Notes under the pieces: model-generated
Database searches by the model: none
Seen by the model: only the letters and a program-made list of their open reading frames with translations
Told to the model about the DNA's origin: nothing
Assembly: GCF_001613505.1 (NCBI RefSeq)
Contig: NZ_BDCM01000006.1
Span: forward strand, 496,001 to 560,000
Direction of reading: 5' to 3'
Origin: Nocardia mikamii NBRC 108933
GTDB taxonomy: Bacteria; Actinomycetota; Actinomycetes; Mycobacteriales; Mycobacteriaceae
DNA length: 64,000 nt
Shown: positions 37,482-46,398 of the stretch, piece after piece
Layout of the letters: every line of letters starts with the position of its first letter
How positions within the stretch are numbered: position 1 is the stretch's first letter
Position numbers and translations under genes: made by a program

Positions 37482-38768
37482 TCATTCGGCCGTCTCGGCG
37501 GGTGCGCAGCGGGCAACCTCCCCGTCCGGAATGCGCCCGCTGCGACATCGCCGTACCGCGGCCCACACCTGCTCGGCGGCCTCGTCGCTGCGGGCATGCT
37601 CGGCGGCGAGGGTCAGCAATTCGACCGCGACGGAACGGATCTGAGGGTCGGCCAGGCCACAGCGGGCGGCCGAGACCCATTCGTCGGCGACCGGTTCGGC
37701 CAGCGCGGTCGCCTCCGCGACGACCGCCGGCGCCGACATCAGCGCATCGACGACGTGGATCGGCACGGACCACTGATCACCCGGCTGTGCGTCCAGATAA
37801 CGGACCTCCAAATGTCCGGATGCCCGCACGGGAGGAAAGACCGTGGTCAGGTGGTAGTCGAGATCCTCGACGTCCGGGCGGCGGCCGATCTCGTCGTCGA
37901 GTGCACCGCACAGCCAATCCGCGAAGGTGGCACCCGGCGGTGCCGTCCAATCCGCCTCGGCGGGGCCGCGCCGCACGCACAGCAGCGGGGTGTCCAGTGC
38001 CCAGCGGCCGTAGTCGGTGACCGGATCGGCCCAGCTCCGCACCGGCGGCCGGGTGCGAGCGTGATCGAGCCGCAGCCAGGTGCGCATCCGCTGCGACGCC
38101 CAGCCACCGGTGGGAGCACCGTGCAGATCAGGGGAACAGGCGAAGGCCGCCACGAGCGCCGGCCCGACCGCGTACAGCGCGTTCCAGCGGGCCGCGATCT
38201 CGCCGGGGTCGGCCCCCGCGTCCACGCTGACCTGCGTGGCGGCGGTATTGCACATCATCAGCTTGCCGTACGGGCCGACGCCCGCGAACGCCCGTTCCAT
38301 CGCGCGATAACGCGGCAGGCGAAGCACCCGGCGGGCCTGCCGACCGGCATCGGCGGCGGCAGAATACGTTCGGATGGATCGGGTTTCGAGCAAGTCGGAG
38401 AGAAAGCGAGAATCCTCGAGCAGCCGGGCGCAGAGTTGCGCGGCATCGGCGAAGGGGGCGCTGGACAGTTCGATCTGACCACCGGGTTCGAGGGTGATCC
38501 GGCTGCCACCGGGAAGCGCTTTGGCGGGTGAATCGGGCGAAACAGACTGTGGAGCATAAGGACCCAGCGCATCCGCGAGCATCGACAAGCGCGGACGCGA
38601 ATCCGGCGCCGACAGCTCCCCGCGAGCGGTGAGCCACTCCAGTTCGGCACCGATCAACGTGGGTGGGCCCTGTTTGAAACAGACACCTCCCACATATGCC
38701 TCCGCCGCGGCGCGCGAGGATAAACCGGCACCCAATCCGGCCGGCGCCTTGTCCACCGTTACCGCCAT
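37482..38768 (-). CDS. egtA: Glutamate-cysteine ligase EgtA
   Basis: A 428-residue ATP-dependent ligase making gamma-glutamylcysteine for EgtB. It has the GshA type 2 fold with LIGAELEWLTARGELSAP near residue 40, GSRITLEPGGQIELSSAPF, MMCNTAATQVSVDAG and SWADPVTDYGRWA. The ATG at 38768 is chosen because GGAGG lies 7 bases upstream; readings from further upstream lack a ribosome binding site. First gene of the four-gene egt operon, divergent from egtE over 431 bases. Confidence 0.94.
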   Translation of the reverse strand: MAVTVDKAPAGLGAGLSSRAAAEAYVGGVCFKQGPPTLIGAELEWLTARGELSAPDSRPRLSMLADALGPYAPQSVSPDSPAKALPGGSRITLEPGGQIELSSAPFADAAQLCARLLEDSRFLSDLLETRSIRTYSAAADAGRQARRVLRLPRYRAMERAFAGVGPYGKLMMCNTAATQVSVDAGADPGEIAARWNALYAVGPALVAAFACSPDLHGAPTGGWASQRMRTWLRLDHARTRPPVRSWADPVTDYGRWALDTPLLCVRRGPAEADWTAPPGATFADWLCGALDDEIGRRPDVEDLDYHLTTVFPPVRASGHLEVRYLDAQPGDQWSVPIHVVDALMSAPAVVAEATALAEPVADEWVSAARCGLADPQIRSVAVELLTLAAEHARSDEAAEQVWAAVRRCRSGRIPDGEVARCAPAETAE

Positions 38769-39199
38769 GCCAACCTCCGCTCGAGCCTGCGGGGGATCAC
38801 CCACCGCGTTCCGCCCACCCTGAACCGATATCGGCGACAGTGCCGCATCGACCGGGTGCCGGTATTGCGTGTAGCAGTGCAACGAGAGACCGCGCCCGGT
38901 TCTTCCGTCGCTCGAACCAGGGTAGCCGCGTCCACCGACACAGAATCCGTCGAAATGGTGAACATGCCGGTCACGGCAGTATCACCAGCACCACCGCCCC
39001 CACCGAACGCCGCTGTTCCAGCTCTCGATGGCGGCTCGCGGCCCGCGGGGACCGCCGGGTGTCGCGCCTGGGCGCGCGGTGGCTCGGCGACGACCGGCCG
39101 TGCCCACCGGGACGGAGGGCCACGGAGTCCGGGCAGCTGATTCGTGCCGTTCCCGAGACGCCCGGCGCCGAGAGCCGGTGATGGCCTACGGTCGACAGG
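38769..39199. other. Intergenic region between divergent egtA and egtE
   Basis: A 431-base gap between the two arms of the ergothioneine locus. Short open frames exist on both strands but none has a convincing start, codon pattern or recognisable product. It should carry both promoters; TACGGT at 39187-39192 could be the -10 of egtE. Confidence 0.5.
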
Positions 39200-40387
39200 G
39201 TGCTCGATACCGACCTGCTGCGCGCCGATATACCCGCCTACGACACCGCCGGGACTCCGCCGGTCTTCCTCGACAGCGCCGGGTCCTCGTTACCTCCGCG
39301 AATCGTCGTCGACACCGCCGTCGCACATCTGCGGCGCGAGGCGGAGATCGGCGGATATCGCGCCGCCTCGGAGCGGCTCGACGATCTGGCGGCGGTCAAG
39401 ACCGCGATCGCCACGCTGATCAACGCCGACGCCTCGGCGATCGCCCTGAGCGACAGCGCCTCCCGTTCCTGGTCGGATTTCTTCTACGCCGTACCGCTGC
39501 GGCCGGGCGATCGCATCCTGGTCTCGGGGTCGGACTACGCCAGCAATGTGATCGCGGCCTTGCAGCGAGCGCGGGCGGCGGGCGCGACCGTCGAGGCCAT
39601 TCCCAGCGACGAGACCGGGCAGATCGATCTGGTGGCTCTCGACAGCATGCTCGACGACCGGGTGAAGATCGTCTCGCTGTTGCACGCTCCCACCAACGGC
39701 GGGCTGGTCAACCCGGTCGCCGAGGCCACCCGCATCGCCCATCGCGTCGGTGCGCTGGTCCTGCTGGACGCCTGCCAATCCGCCGGTCAGATCGGCATCG
39801 ACGTCGCGGAACTGGGCGTCGACGCGATGTCGGCCACCGGCCGGAAGTGGTTGCGCGGTCCGCGCGGCACCGGCTTCCTCTACATCCACCCGGACGTCTG
39901 CCGCGAACTCGAACCCAGCCGCCTCGATCTGCACAGCGCCGCGTGGACCGGGCCCCAGGACTACCGCGTCGCCTCCGATGCGAGCCGCTTCGAATTCTGG
40001 GAATGCGACGTGGCGGCGCGACTGGGCCTCGGCGCGGCGGTGCGGTACCTGCTGGATCTGGGACCGGAGAACGTCTACGCCGATGTTGCCGCCAAGGCGC
40101 GGCATCTGCGCGAGAATCTGCCGTCGATCCGGGGAATCACGGTGCGGGACCTGGGCACCGAACATTCCGGCATCGTCTCGTTCACCGTCGACGGCGTCGA
40201 TCCGGCCGAGGTCCGCGAGACGCTGCGGGCCGCCGACATCACGGTGACGGTCAGCTACCGTAGCTCCACGTTGCTCGACATGTCCGCGCGGCGGCTCGAG
40301 TCGGTGATACGAGCCTCGCCGCACTGCTTCGTCACCCGCGAGGAGCTCGATCGCTTCCTCGAGGCCGTCGACCGCCTCGCGGGTTGA
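39200..40387 (+). CDS. egtE: Ergothioneine biosynthesis PLP-dependent C-S lyase EgtE
   Basis: A 395-residue class V aminotransferase-fold protein (cysteine desulfurase-like) that cleaves hercynylcysteine sulfoxide to ergothioneine. Lys216 in SATGRKWLRGPRGTGFLY binds PLP; VLLDACQSAGQ supplies the Asp under the ring. The GTG at 39200 matches the usual N-terminus (LDTDLLRADIPAYDTAG). There is no strong ribosome binding site, and TACGGT lies 8 bases upstream, so a leaderless message is plausible. Divergent from egtA-D, completing the five-gene pathway. Confidence 0.93.
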   Translation: MLDTDLLRADIPAYDTAGTPPVFLDSAGSSLPPRIVVDTAVAHLRREAEIGGYRAASERLDDLAAVKTAIATLINADASAIALSDSASRSWSDFFYAVPLRPGDRILVSGSDYASNVIAALQRARAAGATVEAIPSDETGQIDLVALDSMLDDRVKIVSLLHAPTNGGLVNPVAEATRIAHRVGALVLLDACQSAGQIGIDVAELGVDAMSATGRKWLRGPRGTGFLYIHPDVCRELEPSRLDLHSAAWTGPQDYRVASDASRFEFWECDVAARLGLGAAVRYLLDLGPENVYADVAAKARHLRENLPSIRGITVRDLGTEHSGIVSFTVDGVDPAEVRETLRAADITVTVSYRSSTLLDMSARRLESVIRASPHCFVTREELDRFLEAVDRLAG

Positions 40388-40535
40388 GGCGGCCGAACCG
40401 AGTTCCGATTTTCATCGTGTCATTCGTAGTGCGACGCTGAAACGATCACGCTCCGGCGCCGGCTAACGCCGCGCCCGCGCACCGAGATAGTGCAGATGTG
40501 CCGACCGCCGGTCGGGTGGAGACGGGAGTTCGAGG

Positions 40536-42182
40536 GTGAGCCGGTTCACCGAGGAAATGTTCGCGACCGCACAACGTTCCCGCCGGGGGCTGATCACCGG
40601 GGAGCCGGAGACGCCACTGCGCCGGGGTTGGGACGAGATCCACCGCCTCGCCCGGCGCATGGCCGGCGGGCTCGCGGCGGCCGGAATAGAGCACGGCGAC
40701 GCCGTCGGTGTGCTGGCGGGTATGCCCGCCGATATCGCGCCGGCCTGCCAGGCGATCTGGATGCGCGGTGCGTCGATCACCATGCTGCATCAGCCGACGC
40801 CGCGCACCGATCTGCAACTGTGGGCCCGCGACACCGAGACGGTGCTGCGGATGATCGAGGCTCGTGCGGTGGTGCTGGGCGCGCCGTTCGAGGTGGCGGC
40901 ACCACTGCTGGTCGAGCGCGGTATCACCGTGGTCCTGACCGACGACCTGGCCGCCGGACCCGACACCGATCCGGTGCCGACCGTGGAATCCGATATCGCG
41001 CTCCAGCAGCTGACCTCCGGTTCCACCGGGTCGCCGAAGGCCGTGCGGATCACGCACGAGAACTTCTATGTCAACGCCTACGCCATGTTCGATCGGGTGA
41101 AGTTCCAGCTCGATCAGGACGTGATGGTCAGCTGGCTGCCGCTGTTCCACGATATGGGCATGGTCGGATTCCTCAGCGTGCCGATGCAATTGGGCGCCGA
41201 GGTGGTCTGCGTGACGCCGATGGACTTCCTGCGCCGGCCGATGCTGTGGGCCGAACTCATCTCGAAATACCGTGGAACGGTCACGGCCGCACCCAATTTC
41301 GCCTATTCGCTGCTGACCCGCCGCTTGGCCCGCGCCGAGGACGGCATCGTGGATCTGAGCAGCGTGCGGTACATGTGGAACGGCGCCGAACCGGTCGATC
41401 CCGACACCATGGACGCCCTCGCGGCGGCCGGGAAACGTTTCGGGCTCAGCGCGGCCGCGCTCACGCCGGTGTACGGCATGGCCGAAACGACACTGGCGGT
41501 GTCGATTCCGGATCCGGGCGTCGGGCAGGTCGTCGACATCGTCGACGCGGATCTGCTCGAGGCGCTCGGCAAGGCGGTTCCGGCGACGGATCAGGCGGCC
41601 CACCACGGCAATCTGCGCCGCCTGCCGTTGCTGGGCCGTCCCGTGGACAATCTCGAGATCCGGGTGGTCGACGACGAACACCGGCCGTTGCCGACCCGAA
41701 CGGTGGGCGTGCTCGAGGTGCGGGGACCGGCGGTCACCGCGGGATATGTGACCGTCGAGGGCTTCCGGCCCGCTCGCGACGCCGAGGGCTGGCTCGACAC
41801 CGGCGATATCGGCTACGTGACCGAGGACGGGTCCGTGGTCGTCTGCGGCCGGATCAAGGACGTGATCATCATGGGCGGGCGCAACATCTTCCCGACCGAT
41901 ATCGAACGCGCCGCGCTGCGTGTGGCCGGGGTCCGGCCGGGTAACGCGGTCGCGGTGCGTCTGGACGCCGGGCAGAAGCGCGAGAGTTTCGCGGTCGTGG
42001 TGGAGAGCAACGACTTTCAGGATCCCGAGGCGGTGCGCCGGATCGAGCACGAGGTCGTGCACGAGGTCTTCACCGCGGTCGGCGCCCGCCCGCGCAGCGT
42101 CACCGTCCTCGGCCCGGGCGCGCTGCCGAAGACGTCCTCCGGGAAGCTGCGCCGCTCAGCCACCGCGGCGCATCTGAACTGA
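40536..42182 (+). CDS. Acyl-AMP ligase/long-chain acyl-CoA ligase (Pks16/Rv1013-like)
   Basis: A 548-residue ANL-superfamily adenylating enzyme. The ATP-binding P-loop [51 protein letters not shown] and the C-terminal [20 protein letters not shown] with KTSSGKLRR lysine are all intact. FHDMGM and the overall layout are those of fatty acyl-AMP ligases, which hand activated fatty acids to carrier proteins. The position near pth matches M. tuberculosis pks16 (Rv1013). The native acceptor is unknown. GTG start with GGGAG upstream. Confidence 0.88.
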   Translation: MSRFTEEMFATAQRSRRGLITGEPETPLRRGWDEIHRLARRMAGGLAAAGIEHGDAVGVLAGMPADIAPACQAIWMRGASITMLHQPTPRTDLQLWARDTETVLRMIEARAVVLGAPFEVAAPLLVERGITVVLTDDLAAGPDTDPVPTVESDIALQQLTSGSTGSPKAVRITHENFYVNAYAMFDRVKFQLDQDVMVSWLPLFHDMGMVGFLSVPMQLGAEVVCVTPMDFLRRPMLWAELISKYRGTVTAAPNFAYSLLTRRLARAEDGIVDLSSVRYMWNGAEPVDPDTMDALAAAGKRFGLSAAALTPVYGMAETTLAVSIPDPGVGQVVDIVDADLLEALGKAVPATDQAAHHGNLRRLPLLGRPVDNLEIRVVDDEHRPLPTRTVGVLEVRGPAVTAGYVTVEGFRPARDAEGWLDTGDIGYVTEDGSVVVCGRIKDVIIMGGRNIFPTDIERAALRVAGVRPGNAVAVRLDAGQKRESFAVVVESNDFQDPEAVRRIEHEVVHEVFTAVGARPRSVTVLGPGALPKTSSGKLRRSATAAHLN

Positions 42183-42194
42183 TCGGCACGAGAG

Positions 42195-43292
42195 TTACTG
42201 CGGTACCGGATCTTCCGACGCGTCCAACGGGTAGCGGTCGCCGAGGGGGTTGCGGTCCCGGTACACGAAAGCCGCGACCAGATCGTCGGCGACGCGGGCC
42301 AGATCGTCGCGGCCTTCGACCGCGCCGCACCAATCCAGCGGCAGCGCGTCGAGGCCGTGGCGGGCACCGAGAATATTGCCGGCCACCGAACCGGTGGAAT
42401 CGGAATCACCGGAGTGGTTGACCGACAACAGGAATGCGCGGCGCAGGTCACCCGTCCGCTCGGCATCCAGCGCACAGTAGACCCCGACGGCCAGACATTC
42501 CTCGGCCACCCAGCCCGCGCCCACCTGTTCCACGCCCTCCGAGGTTCCGGTTCCGGCGTCGGCGGTGGCCACGGCCTTGCGCAGGGCGGCGGCGGTTTCC
42601 GCGCCACCGGCCACCGCCTCCACCTGACTCGTGGTGTCCTGCACGGCCGTTCGCAGATCGGCGCCGTTCACGAGCCGGTCGATCAGGGCGGCGAACGCCC
42701 CGGCGGCCAGATATCCGGTGGGATGGCCGTGGGTGAGCTGGGCACACCGCGCCGACGCCTGGAAGGCGGCCGCGGGTCCGAGGGCGGCCAATCCGAACGG
42801 GGCGGACCGCATGACCGTGCCGCATCCCTTGGAATCCTCGTTCACCGGACCCGCAACGCCGAAGGCATGTGGTTCGCGATAGCTCTGCGCCTGCCGGTTC
42901 AGCCCGCGCATACACGCGTTGCCCGGTGCGCGCACCGCGTACAGATACGGCAGACTCGCCAGCCAGCCGTCGGGGCGCGCGTCGGGTGCGTGTTCACGTT
43001 GCGTCCGCAGCCAGCGCAGATAGGCGCGGCGCAGGACCGGCGCCGGATCCGCACCCGGCGCACACCGCAACAGTCCCTCGGCGGTGAACAGGGTCATCTG
43101 GGTGTCATCGGTGATCTGCCTGGCCGCGGATTCGTCTGCCGCCGGGGCGAATCCGGTGAGCCCGTCGGGCCCGAACCAGTCGCGGATCTGTTCCAGCTTC
43201 AGGAATTCGATCGGCCAGCCCAGCGCATCACCGACCGCCCCGCCCAGCAACGTGCCCCGATACCGATCGAAAATCGTCGTGTAGTCCCGCAC
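42195..43292 (-). CDS. ADP-ribosylglycohydrolase family protein
   Basis: A 365-residue DraG-like hydrolase removing ADP-ribose from modified macromolecules or small ligands. The dinuclear Mg site is recognisable: GGAVGDALG (17-25), T61-D62-D63 in ITDDTQMTLFTAEGL, and D296-x-D298-x-T300 in NHSGDSDSTGSVAGN. Length is full. It has no partner ADP-ribosyltransferase in the window, so the target is unknown. GTG start; it converges with the acyl-AMP ligase and ends 12 bases from it. Confidence 0.92.
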   Translation of the reverse strand: MRDYTTIFDRYRGTLLGGAVGDALGWPIEFLKLEQIRDWFGPDGLTGFAPAADESAARQITDDTQMTLFTAEGLLRCAPGADPAPVLRRAYLRWLRTQREHAPDARPDGWLASLPYLYAVRAPGNACMRGLNRQAQSYREPHAFGVAGPVNEDSKGCGTVMRSAPFGLAALGPAAAFQASARCAQLTHGHPTGYLAAGAFAALIDRLVNGADLRTAVQDTTSQVEAVAGGAETAAALRKAVATADAGTGTSEGVEQVGAGWVAEECLAVGVYCALDAERTGDLRRAFLLSVNHSGDSDSTGSVAGNILGARHGLDALPLDWCGAVEGRDDLARVADDLVAAFVYRDRNPLGDRYPLDASEDPVPQ

Positions 43293-43317
43293 AGCACCGA
43301 TCTTCGCACCAGATCAC

Positions 43318-43896
43318 TCAATGCAGTTGATTCTGAGCGGTTTCCAGACCTACGCGCAGCAGCAACTCCACCGCGTCGGCGGTCTGTTCGACCAGCACCG
43401 GAACCTCTTTGCGTTCGGGCGCGGAGAACGGTTTGAGTACGAAATCGGCCGGATCCTGCCGGCCGGGCGGGCGGCCCACCCCGAACCGGACCCGCAGATA
43501 GTCCTTGGTGGACAGGGCATTCGAGATCGAACGCAGCCCGTTGTGACCGCCTTCGCCGCCGCCGCGTTTGAGCCGGATGCTGCCGAACGGCAGATCGAGT
43601 TCGTCGTGCACGACGATGACCTCGGTGGGCGGGACCGAGAAGAACCGGGCCAGCGCCGCGACCGGGCGGCCGGACAGATTCATATAGCTACGCGGCTTGG
43701 CCAGCAGCACCTTGCGCCCGTCGAGCCGGGCCTCGACCAGGTCGGCGCCCGACTTCTTGTGCACGGTGAACCGGCCGCCGATGCGCTCGGCGAGCACATC
43801 GGCGACCAGGAAACCGGCATTGTGCCTGGTGCGCTCGTATTCGGGCCCGGGATTACCCAGCCCCACCACGAGCGCGGGGGCGGTAGATTCCGTCAT
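43318..43896 (-). CDS. pth: Peptidyl-tRNA hydrolase
   Basis: A 192-residue enzyme that releases peptides from stalled peptidyl-tRNA. Catalytic His25 is in [45 protein letters not shown] contains the active-site Asp and conserved loop. Length is normal. The ATG at 43896 matches the family N-terminus (LVVGLGNPG at 9-17). It lies 22 bases downstream of rplY and forms an operon with it, as in M. tuberculosis. Confidence 0.96.
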   Translation of the reverse strand: MTESTAPALVVGLGNPGPEYERTRHNAGFLVADVLAERIGGRFTVHKKSGADLVEARLDGRKVLLAKPRSYMNLSGRPVAALARFFSVPPTEVIVVHDELDLPFGSIRLKRGGGEGGHNGLRSISNALSTKDYLRVRFGVGRPPGRQDPADFVLKPFSAPERKEVPVLVEQTADAVELLLRVGLETAQNQLH

Positions 43897-43918
43897 CGAA
43901 ATCCGTTGAACGACCGAA

Positions 43919-44527
43919 TTATTCGGCGCTCTCGGCCTCGCCCTCGGCCTCGCCTTCACCCTCGCCCTCGACGGCCTCGGCGGCCGGAGCGACGATGATG
44001 TTGACGATCAGCGCCTCCGGGTCACCGGACAGGGCAGCGCCCTTCGGCAGCTCGACCTGACCGGCGGTGATCTGGGTGCCGGCCTCGGCGCCCTCGATCG
44101 AGACCTCGATGGACTCGGGCACGTTCAGCGCGTCGACCTCGATGGACACGGTGGTGGCCTCCTGGGTGACCAGGGTGCCCGGGCCCGCGTCGCCGGCCAG
44201 CGCGACCGGCACGTCGACGACGACCTTCTCGCCACGCTTGACGATCAGCAGGTCGGCGTGCTCGATGTAGCGGCGGATCGGGTGCACGACCACGGACTTG
44301 GTCATCGCCAGCTGCTTCTTGCCGTCGATCTCCAGGTTCAGGACGGCGTTGGTGCCGTGCTCACGCAGGATCGCGGCGAAGGCCTGAGCGTTGACGGCCA
44401 GGTGCTTGGGCGCCTCGCCGTGGCCGTACAGGACGGCGGGAACGTTGCCGTCGCGACGGGTGCGGCGCGCGGCGCCCTTGCCGAATTCGGTGCGGGTCTG
44501 AGCTGCGAGAACGCTGACGTCGGACAT
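43919..44527 (-). CDS. rplY: 50S ribosomal protein L25/CTC
   Basis: A 202-residue long (CTC) form of L25, which binds 5S rRNA. The N-terminal L25 domain (1-95) has [25 protein letters not shown]; the C-terminal TL5-like beta domain follows, ending in a Glu/Gly-rich acidic tail. The ATG at 44527 has AGGAGAG upstream. It precedes pth. Confidence 0.96.
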   Translation of the reverse strand: MSDVSVLAAQTRTEFGKGAARRTRRDGNVPAVLYGHGEAPKHLAVNAQAFAAILREHGTNAVLNLEIDGKKQLAMTKSVVVHPIRRYIEHADLLIVKRGEKVVVDVPVALAGDAGPGTLVTQEATTVSIEVDALNVPESIEVSIEGAEAGTQITAGQVELPKGAALSGDPEALIVNIIVAPAAEAVEGEGEGEAEGEAESAE

Positions 44528-44809
44528 GACTGAAATACTCTCCTACGGCTTTCCGGGGCGGACGGTGTGCTGGCCAGGTACTGTCCTGCATTCGGACGGC
44601 CCTGGCGAAAGGGTCTGCTCGTCGGGCGATGACCGCACGACAACGGCCGGAAGCCGAGCCGCGTCGATCACGGTGTGCACTGGGTGCGACACCCTCGCCG
44701 AGACAACCTGAGAACAATAGCATGTAGCGAAAAACGCTTCCGCGCAGCACCCCGATGCGGTAATGCACACGCGACGGGCAAACTCCCGCACGCCCGGCCC
44801 CGGGCCGGT

Positions 44810-45472
44810 TCAGGCGGATTCGGCGCGGAAGTGCGCCGCGTAGCAATCCACATAGCGGCGACCCGAACGCATCGCCAATTCCACCATGAGGTCGTCGGTC
44901 GCGGTGCGGACCGCCGCCCGATCGACCGGCGGGAAGGTGCGAGGCGCACCGAAGACGATGCGAACCTTGCCGAAGCGCAGCAGCCGCCGCCCACGCCGAT
45001 TCACCCGGTCGGTGCCGCTCAACGCCACCGGCACGACCGGCGCGCCGGTCTGCATCGCCACCCGGATCACCCCGGTGCGGCCGCGATAGACCCGGCCGTC
45101 CGGCGAACGGGTTCCTTCCGGGTGAATGCCCCACACCCCGCCCGACTCCAGAATCCCGGCCGCCGCGGCGAGCGCATCCGCCGAGGCGGAGCCACCGGAG
45201 CGATCGACGCGCACCTGTCCGGTGGCCGTCATCACCCAGCGATTGATCCGCCCGCGCCACCCGGGCTCGTCGAAATACTGACTCTTGGCCAGGAACGTGA
45301 TCCGCCTCGGCAGCACGAGCGCCAGATAGAGGGAGTCGATAGCGGCCAGATGATTCGCCGCGATGATCACCGGACCGTCGTCCGGAACATGATGCAGCCC
45401 TTCGACTTTCGGTCGCCCCAGGATCCGCAGGACCGGACCGATCAGGACGAACTTCAAAAGCCGGTACCACAT
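44810..45472 (-). CDS. Lysophospholipid/1-acyl-glycerol-3-phosphate acyltransferase
   Basis: A 220-residue PlsC-family membrane-associated acyltransferase. Block I is H41-LAAI-D46 (HX4D) and block III is PEGTRS (118-123), with RITFLAKSQYF and APVVPVALSG as further family blocks. It would acylate lysophosphatidate or a related lipid. The ATG at 45472 sits 6 bases after GGAGG; an in-frame GTG 6 bases earlier is less well spaced. Two TetR-type operators lie 22-62 bases upstream, so it is probably repressed by the divergent TetR protein. Confidence 0.9.
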   Translation of the reverse strand: MWYRLLKFVLIGPVLRILGRPKVEGLHHVPDDGPVIIAANHLAAIDSLYLALVLPRRITFLAKSQYFDEPGWRGRINRWVMTATGQVRVDRSGGSASADALAAAAGILESGGVWGIHPEGTRSPDGRVYRGRTGVIRVAMQTGAPVVPVALSGTDRVNRRGRRLLRFGKVRIVFGAPRTFPPVDRAAVRTATDDLMVELAMRSGRRYVDCYAAHFRAESA

Positions 45473-45493
45473 ACACACCCTCCGTGGTCGTTC

Positions 45494-45508
45494 GTAGACA
45501 CTGTCTAC
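45494..45508. promoter_or_regulatory. TetR-type operator, copy 1
   Basis: GTAGACACTGTCTAC is a 15-bp palindrome with 7-bp arms. A second copy lies 26 bases further on. Both are in the promoter of the acyltransferase gene and upstream of a TetR gene. Confidence 0.75.
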
Positions 45509-45519
45509 CGACCAGCCTA

Positions 45520-45534
45520 GTAGACAATGTCTAC
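45520..45534. promoter_or_regulatory. TetR-type operator, copy 2
   Basis: GTAGACAATGTCTAC differs from copy 1 only at the central base. The 26-base centre-to-centre spacing is about two and a half helical turns. Confidence 0.75.
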
Positions 45535-45708
45535 GCGGTCACCTTGCCGCTCGTCACACTCCGCTCCGGTGGGGAGCGATCCCCCTGCGAGCGGTGCCGT
45601 GCGGTGGACCAGTCACCCGGTCGACGCACCCACCTGCGAATGGCCGAATCGCCTGCGACCCGCACCACTGCCGAACGGACGCGGCACCCGCACGCGACAA
45701 TGTGCGGC

Positions 45709-46263
45709 ATGGGTGTGGACGAACCGGTGCGCGAACGGCTGGTGAGTGCGGGTGTGGGGTTGCTGGAGGAGGTGGGTGCCGCACAACTCGGACTGCGGGC
45801 CATCGCCCGGGAGGCCGGGGTGTCGCACGGCGCGCCGCGGCGGTACTTCCCGACCCACAACGCACTGCTGGCTGCCGTCGCGGTGCACGGGTTCGCCGAT
45901 CTGAGTGGGCGTTTCGCGGCACACGAGAGCGAGATCCCGCGGGTGCGGATCGACCGGATGGCGGGTGAATACATCGACTTCGCGGCACGACGGCCCGAGA
46001 TGTTCACCCTCATGTTCCGTCACGATCTGCTGCAAGGCTCGGGAGAGAACCTGCGCCGCAAGACGATTCCGATCTACCGGGCGTGGGCGGAGCTGGTGGC
46101 GAGCTGCGTGCGCGACCGTGCGGAAGAACGCGCCTTCGGACTGTGGACGAATCTGCACGGCATCGCCACCCTCGTGGCGAACCGGAGTGTGGAACTGATC
46201 GCGCCGGGAGTCGACCTGGACCGGCTCGTCCTGCGCACGGTCGACCGGCACCTGTCCGACTGA
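45709..46263 (+). CDS. TetR family regulator
   Basis: A 184-residue repressor. The helix-turn-helix spans LGLRAIAREAGVSHGAPRRYF; the C-terminal domain has EYIDFAARRPEMFTLMFRHDLL and LWTNLHGIATLVANRSVEL, the pattern of the TetR C-terminal type found with lipid-metabolism genes. The ATG at 45709 is used; an in-frame ATG at 45700 is equally possible, and neither has a clear ribosome binding site. It is divergent from the acyltransferase; twin palindromes between them are its likely operators. Confidence 0.85.
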   Translation: MGVDEPVRERLVSAGVGLLEEVGAAQLGLRAIAREAGVSHGAPRRYFPTHNALLAAVAVHGFADLSGRFAAHESEIPRVRIDRMAGEYIDFAARRPEMFTLMFRHDLLQGSGENLRRKTIPIYRAWAELVASCVRDRAEERAFGLWTNLHGIATLVANRSVELIAPGVDLDRLVLRTVDRHLSD

Positions 46264-46398
46264 CCGAGGCCGCAACCCGGTCTGTGCACCCGCCCTGACC
46301 GGCGGTTTCCCTGGACCGCCGCTGTCCCCGGTGCGAGCCGAAGCCCCTCACTCACGTATTCTGATGCTTTGCCCTGTCCCGCGAAGAGGAGCCGATCG

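Noticed and set aside
38769-39199. Short frames between egtA and egtE as genes
   Set aside because: No ribosome binding site, no codon bias and no recognisable sequence.
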